This document shows positions 58,190 to 64,000 of a stretch of 64,000 nucleotides of DNA, one piece after another. This DNA is from Amphiura filiformis (lineage: Eukaryota; Echinodermata; Ophiuroidea; Amphilepidida; Amphiuridae): NCBI RefSeq assembly GCF_039555335.1, contig NC_092628.1, forward strand, positions 34,246,965 to 34,310,964. The letters run 5' to 3'. The notes under the pieces were generated by a model that was given only the letters and a program-made list of their open reading frames with translations, did no database searches and was not told the DNA's origin. A program made the translations under genes and the position numbers. The first letter of the stretch is position 1. Each line of letters begins with the position of its first letter.

Positions 58190-58544
58190 CCCGGGGGGGG
58201 GGGCACTCAACACAAATGACCATACGGGTATGCTCCCCCGGAAAGACCCCCTTTTTTGGATTTCGCAGCTCCGAAAGACCCCCTATATTTGACCAAAATA
58301 GAGCTCCGAAAGACCCCTGATTTTGATAATTTAAGCTCTGAAAGGTTTTTCCAGGCTATTTTCAACCAGAAAGCCAAGAAAGACCCTTGATTTGGACTGT
58401 TCGCAGCTCCAAAAGTCCCCATTTTACTTGTTTGCAGCTCCAAAAGACCCCCTTTTATCGGTACGCCGTCAGCTCCCAAAGACCCACCACCTCAAAATTC
58501 CGGGGGAGCATATCCACCAAAATTTTTCGATGTGCTCCCCCCGG
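58190..58544 (+). mobile_element. hAT-like MITE with CCCGGGGGG ends, in the LINE endonuclease region
   Basis: G/C-run ends are flanked by an 8-bp TSD GAATTTAC (58182-58189, 58545-58552). The interior repeats AGCTCCGAAAGACCCC-like phrases four or five times. A reverse-orientation copy lies at 29350-29679, and the ends resemble 55596-56025. Confidence 0.85.
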
Positions 58545-58780
58545 GAATTTACCCACTTGGCGATGATCTAACTGGTGTCCAGTGCCGGGGTCCAGTGCAG
58601 ATGGGCATGGGCACAGGTTAGGAATTTCGACGTTGTTTCAACGTCAGGATTGCCCACTGGATGGATTGGTCCAGTCGGATGGGTCCTGAGACTAGTATTA
58701 GTCTCAGGATGGGTCCAAATCCAGAGACGGTTCCTGGGTTGGGGAATATCACTTGGGCAGGTCTAAGATTGTACTCTTGG

Positions 58781-60582
58781 CAAATGTTCATTTGAGGTGT
58801 ACTAAGGATGCCAAAACATTAAGTTCCATTAATTATGCTGATCGTCTTCTCTGATTAAAGCTGCTGAACACTGTTGAATAGAAACTACATCTGTGTCGAC
58901 ATATTATTTACTTCACCAATAAAGGTCAGGCTTTTACAAATATAGGCTACCACCCCACCCCACCCCGTCACCATGATTTGGTTTGCTGACTCAGTCTCCA
59001 AAAAGTTCCCCCCCCCCCCCAAGAACAAAATGACAATACCCCCTATACCCCAGGGTAAATTTTGATGGCCCTGTCAAACGCATAATTTACCTTTCTCATC
59101 TGTACTATATACTTCTTCATAATATCGAATAAAGCTGTTCACCATGCCACCTATTTTATTGTTTCTCAATTTAAATCGACTGTGACTATTGTATATGTTA
59201 TTCATATAGGCTACCGAACGTGTAAGAATATTGCAGCCTGCTGAAAAAGGACAGAAATATCATGCTTATGAAAACAAAATGTGTTTTACGCAAAGTTTGC
59301 ATTTAAGAAAAAACAAAACATTTTTATATAGAAAATGATGTTGCATCTTTTCTTCATACATCGGTACCAATTATTGTCATATCATTTATTATTCAGTTTT
59401 AAAAGCAATAGGCTCATTCGGTTTATAAATGAATTTAAAAGCCGAAAGGTCATCATAATGTTTGTGCTCAATCGCTTGAACATCCTTGCACTATATAAAC
59501 ATGCTATTTAATAGGCCACGCACAGCCTGGAATAAAGCTAATTTAGACGTTACTTCCAGTAAATTAAAAATTCAACTTCATCAGATTTCAAAGAGATTTC
59601 TGCATTCTTCAATCATATCATAACCACTTATCACCTGCTATTTAGAAATTGACAATAAGCGTGTTTTATCTGCCTTCAGAATTTACACGACACCATGCCG
59701 ATCTAGACTGTTACATTAGTACTAGCGATATTAATATGTAATTTGTGGACGATTCCATCATCAGCGTCCTCTCTCCATGGTCACCAATGATGTTATTTGT
59801 AATAACAGGATGGCGTCTATAGCAACCAAGTAACTCATACAAATACAATGAAGTAAAATAGCCTTGCGTGGATCCTGAGCTGCATGACTCTGACTGTCTT
59901 AGCGAGAATTAAAATCTGTCCAGCTGTATCAATTAAGCCATGCGTACTGAATTACACATTGTGGGTCCATTGAGGCGAACTTTAGGCAGCATTGACGAAT
60001 ATTAATTAAATATAATTTAACACCCCCCTATACCCCCCCCCCCCCACCCCACCCCACGCCGGTCCCAAACGCACCCCCACACTCAACCCACCCTCCACGA
60101 ACCGGTCGGGGGAGTAAATACCAATACACGCAACATCATTGTGATAAAATAACACAATATCAAATCGCTTATTCGCGTTTAACCTGAACCCGGAAAGAGC
60201 ACGCTTTTGGCAAACCTGCTACGGCAATATTTGAATTGAAAAGTGTGCAGGCTTTTCGGATGCGCCGTTCACTTCTTAATTAAAATATCATTGTAATTTG
60301 TCTTTTAGAAGAATGGCAAAAACACTGTTAAATGAGTTGTAAGGGCAAACGTGACTACAACATCTAAACAACTTGTTAAATCCAAAGCGTCTTGCTTCGT
60401 TATAATTAATCAAAATGTTAGTCCATATCAGTATTTAGTACGTTCTCTGAATTTAAAATATCGATCGCTATTCCACTAAGATATATTGTGTAAAGCATGA
60501 GGTATTTTTATTAAAAATTGTCGGACATTCGATTGTTCGCATGAATAGATTGATTTATCTACGCGTGAAATTCCAGCGCGAA
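58781..60582. other. Intergenic region, C-rich tracts, no gene recognised
   Basis: Holds CACCCC/CCCC runs at 58954-58968, 59008-59021 and 60021-60110, otherwise ordinary AT-rich sequence. No splice-consistent exon was found. Confidence 0.4.
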
Positions 60583-60614
60583 AGAAAGAAAGAAAGAAAG
60601 AAAGAAAGTGACCT

Positions 60615-60674
<60 letters not shown>
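60583..60674. repeat. GAAA microsatellite
   Basis: (GAAA)n tract interrupted once by TGACCTAA. Open frames across it (Lys/Glu/Arg on one strand, Phe/Leu/Ser on the other) are artefacts. Confidence 0.95.
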
Positions 60675-61880
60675 CAATATAATGCAACAAACAAATGGGC
60701 ATTTTTTTTTACTTTATCTTCCCCCTTTCAAACCCATCCAACAGGTGTTTCGAAAATCTTTTGACAGCTACTGTACAATTACGCAAATTATGTTGATACA
60801 TGTGATCAATTATGTGATTATTTGATAGATATGGCAAGGACAACACTTAAAAGTGTGAAATAATAATTTGTCATTTTTTTGGTCTAAATTTAAAAAGTAT
60901 AGAATTTTGGCTTTTATTTGCTTTTTATATGAATTTTGTCCTATACTAATGCACGTAATGTATTTCGTATGTATTGTATTGTTTTCAAGAGGCGATATTT
61001 AAGGAATATTTGGATCAAAAATCATTTCTGAGTAGTTTAATATGTTTATTGCATATAATTAATTTAAAACTCATAGCTCGACCAATGATAAATATGGGCT
61101 CAATCAATCCAATTTTATATCAAACTTGGGTCATAGCTGTATTATGGGAACCCTCAGCTATTAGTGCATGGTGTTCAGGGTCATATGGTGAGGTCAACTT
61201 CATTTGAGGTCAACTGGCAAAATACCATTATTTTAGACTTTTGGTTAACATTTGTTTGAACAGATTAAATGCTAATGCAACCAAACTTGGTCGTAGCTGC
61301 ATTATGGGTCATGTATTGGTCATGTTGATATCCAAGATCACATTCGGAGGTCAAAGGTCATGTGAGGTTATGTTTGTTTGCCACTCGTACAGTTTGACAT
61401 TTAGAAAACGTTTCGGATTATATAAAGGGTATGTACAGAGAAATAAAAGGTTTTCATCACATTCAAAAACATTTTTGAAACGTTCCTGCAAAATAGTTTA
61501 ATATAATGTTATTGACGACATTTGGCAAAAATGTGTGCAAAACATATTTTGTATGTGTGTTTTCATACAAAACGTTTTAAAAACATTTTCATTACCTTTA
61601 GGTATTATCACCTCAGCCTTTATATAACCTGACATTTAATGTTATTAAAACGTTTTGACCAAAACCAAAAACACGACTCGTTTAAAATGTTTTAAAAACG
61701 TTTTGCATTTGCTGGGACTGACATAACACCATTCCTTTTGTTTCCACGTCGCAACAATTGCTTATTATGAGAAATGTGTTGGGTTCGCAATGATACTAAA
61801 CATGCTAAACCTAAAAGTTACGGAATGTTCATTTAGCTAACACGGCCTATTTCAAGCGATTGCGAAAACGTTTTACTTTC
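60675..61880. other. Intergenic region with a dispersed repeat
   Basis: Holds two related phrases GGTCATAGCTGTATTATGGG (61130) and GGTCGTAGCTGCATTATGGG (61289), and at 61380-61720 an AACGTTTT/AAAACGTT-rich repeat related to 40605-40745. No gene is supported. Confidence 0.4.
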
Positions 61881-61889
61881 CCCCAGGGT

Positions 61890-62201
61890 ACAGAAGCTAA
61901 TTCAATGGCGTTGCCATAATGACACACGCTGGCAACCAAGGAGACCACATCCCTCGACAGGAAAGTCATCCGCCTGCCTGCTATCGAACGAGCACTTACG
62001 AAGAAAGCCAGATATTCATGCTAAGATTTGATTATTGAAGAGTGACGTGCGGGAATACACACATTTACTGGGATTTGTACTTTCAATCCGATTTGAAGAT
62101 TTGTTGGTTTATTTCATCACAGTGATAAAGATATTTCTTACTGGACGTGGATAATAATAAATAAACTCAGTTTATGATATAAAAGCCTTCAAAGAAAAGA
62201 G
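61890..62201 (+). other. Possible non-coding first exon of a gene continuing right of the window
   Basis: This stretch is less AT-rich and more CpG-containing than its surroundings, has several short ATG frames but no long one, and ends at a strong donor (AAGAG|GTAAGT). It would fit a 5' UTR exon on the plus strand. No acceptor partner is identifiable in the window, so this is a guess. Confidence 0.2.
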
Positions 62202-63214
62202 GTAAGTGCCGTTTAATATTTCGGGTCGTTAAACAAGAAGTGTAAAGCTACATTACAACTTAAACCTCAAAACAAAATCCACATTTTGCTGCGTCACTTG
62301 TCAGCTGCGGGTTTCTATAACCTACCTGTTGCTTTATCGAATATTTCAATCCCCTTTTCTATCATATATATATTATACAGGATCTGTTTTGGTAATGGGA
62401 AAATACGTGGAAATCTCAATAAATGAATATTATGTATAGAGATGTTTTAAAACATTACAAATGGCTTTATTTTTAAAGCGCGAAATCGTAACCGCTTACG
62501 GTTTCGCGCTTTTATATAGCATAACGCAAAATTCAAAAGTAAAGATGTGGTTTTGAAATAAAAATCGACTTGGGTAACATATCTTTATTCATGTCGCGCA
62601 ATAACGTTTCGTAGACCTTTATGTGCGATCTCTATATCATACATTTTGTGCAGTGTCTGGGAATAGCTCGAGATATAGAAAAGTCATGCATAGGATTTAA
62701 ATCAGAAGAATAAACCGAATGTCAGCGCTAGATGTAATGAACCCGGCAAAAGTGCAAAATCTAACAGATTGATGCGTTTCGTCATGGATTTAAACATTAT
62801 ACAAAAATAAATACAATAAAAGCAGATAAATTACGAATCGTGATGTAAGTGTGAACATAATAAATTCAATCGTAATGCAAAAGTATACGGAAACAACTGC
62901 ATTGCTATATCGATCATAGCAGAACAATTAATTATGTACGCAGTAAAGTCATATTTACAGGACGTATTTTATGTTTACTCAGTTTCAAAATTTCAAAAAG
63001 CTACCCAAGCATACCGTATTAAATTATTGAATGGAAAAATTGTAGCATTTAAAACATTTGTTATTCATATCCATGAGAAGTGAACAGGTGATTGCAAAAT
63101 TGAGGTTTATGTGTTCCAATTATTGCTCACGAGGTGGAGTCAACCCGGATCTGTCATGTCTGTTAGAACGTTAAGCATGCTAAGCAAATGACATTGCTTT
63201 AACGCATTGATCGA
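62202..63214. other. No gene recognised
   Basis: AT-rich sequence, apart from one short palindrome with GCGCGAAATCGTAACCGCTT and its mirror (62478-62513). It could be intronic if 61890-62201 is a first exon. Confidence 0.35.
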
Positions 63215-64000
63215 ACATTGGCAACATTATTGAGAACATTGATTAATATTTATAATTCATCAACACTGATATCAGCAGTAAATACTCCACCAATATTAGT
63301 AACATTGATACTTATTTGCTACTTTATCAATACCAATATCAGCAGTAGATTAAGTTATACCTCATTGATGATAATATTGATCGATAATGTCTACTTCATC
63401 GATATGGATATCAGCAGTAGATATCTAAAATTCATCAATAGTTGTGGCAACTTCATCATTACCAATATCAGCTGTAGATACCTACTTGATTAATATTGAT
63501 ATAAGCAGCAGATAGCTTTCCATCGTCAATATTGATACAATAGATGGTTATGACTACTTCATCAACACTGCTATCAGCAGTAGATAGCAATTTAATCAAT
63601 ATGGATGCTTATGTAGCTATAACCACTTCATTCTTCAGCAGTCTTTATTATATTGATAGTTATATCAATATGATATATGAGCAGTAGATAGCATACTATG
63701 ATACTACAGCAATATTGATAACATTGATACAGTTATACGACTATGAAATAAATACTGACCGATACCAGCAGTAAAACAATGCTTCATTAATAAGGATAAC
63801 ATTGTTCGTTCTGACAACTTCATCAACACCAATATCAGCAGTAGATAGCGATACTTCATTACTACTTCATCAACAACTTTATCAGCAGTAGGTAGCGAAC
63901 TCTTTATCAATATCTATAACACGGATCGTTTTGACTACTTCATCAACACTAATATCAGCAGTAGATAGCTATGCTTCATCACTACTTTATCAACACCAAT
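63215..64000. repeat. Degenerate tandem array with ATCAGCAGTAGATAGC core, open at the right edge
   Basis: The core ATCAGCAGTAGATAGC, usually preceded by CTTCATCAACACCAAT or a close variant, recurs about eleven times (for example near 63272, 63340, 63410, 63571, 63833, 63880 and 63955). Spacing varies from about 30 to 110 bases, with AATATTGATA-type filler. The array continues past the end of the window. Confidence 0.85.

Larger units (their letters stand above)
55330..58780 (-). mobile_element. Old LINE (non-LTR retrotransposon) with nested insertions
   Basis: Minus-strand translation gives, 5' to 3', endonuclease pieces (EYNLRPAQVIFPNPG near 58740; SSIYNSVEVDSDHRI near 58150; KLQDPYTKEKFQLELSG near 58020), then the region before the RT (SEEWREYFTTLLNNDMAEQF near 57160), then RT blocks (LPEKGDL near 56830; VFFVDFKTAFNSINR near 56300; MTPFLFIILVDYLL near 56150; ADDIALLEFYI near 56060; PRAQSQLKRTATAAADLGLV and ISAPKTDY near 55540). 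These match a non-LTR ORF2; the clade is not assigned. Many stops and frameshifts show that it is dead. Three TSD-bearing MITEs sit inside it. Confidence 0.75.

Noticed and set aside
60476-60825. Lys/Glu-rich and Phe/Leu-rich open frames
   Set aside because: They are read-outs of the GAAA microsatellite on both strands.

Overview
This 64-kb window is nuclear DNA from an animal. It is AT-rich, its genes are split by GT-AG introns, and it is crowded with small DNA transposons. The style (dense palindromic MITEs, hAT-like elements, a foldback element recalling the sea-urchin TU type, an invertebrate Kelch-like gene) suggests a marine invertebrate deuterostome such as an echinoderm. No diagnostic species marker was seen, so that placement is inference. 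No rRNA, tRNA, CRISPR array, LTR retroelement or virus-derived element was recognised.

Three host genes are supported by phase-consistent exons. Gene 1 (+, 545-8936, 5' end outside the window) encodes a single-pass membrane protein with a Thr/Pro-rich stalk, one transmembrane exon and a cytoplasmic tail made from small exons. It appears to have two alternative C-termini: an exon read through to a stop at 6498, or the same exon spliced at 6394 to a terminal exon at 8812-8936. Gene 2 (+, 16018-21430) encodes a predicted 739-residue protein with a 16-residue N-terminus, one transmembrane helix and a very long acidic cytoplasmic tail, most of it from one exon. A small Cys-containing island sits inside that otherwise Cys-free tail. 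Gene 3 (-, 46626-50641) is a complete three-exon BTB-BACK-Kelch gene of 727 codons with an unusual tandem triplication in its Kelch region. Genes 1 and 2 are same-strand neighbours and both encode one-helix membrane proteins, but I see no sequence homology between them and no evidence of a shared pathway.

Most of the rest is mobile DNA, often with readable target-site duplications (TSDs). 0.5-9 kb: gene 1 exons, with a Penelope-like relic and several MITEs in its introns. 9-16 kb: intergenic DNA with MITEs. 16-22 kb: gene 2. 22-28 kb: intergenic DNA with a TTAA-flanked foldback split by a hAT-like element. 28.4-32.2 kb: a hAT-like element whose left end is split by a 3.4-kb foldback element. 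32-46 kb: Tc1/mariner-type elements (one with a transposase remnant), a 1.9-kb element with long terminal inverted repeats and 9-bp TSDs, and microsatellites. 46.6-50.6 kb: gene 3. 50.9-52.8 kb: a hAT-like element and a TTAA-flanked foldback. 53-58.8 kb: a possible Helitron end and an old LINE on the minus strand carrying several nested insertions. 58.8-64 kb: mostly featureless, with a GAAA microsatellite, a possible first exon near 62 kb, and a tandem array that runs off the right edge.

No clearly new enzymatic system was found. The strongest leads are the alternative tails of gene 1, the Cys island of gene 2, the Kelch triplication of gene 3 and the layered transposon insertions.
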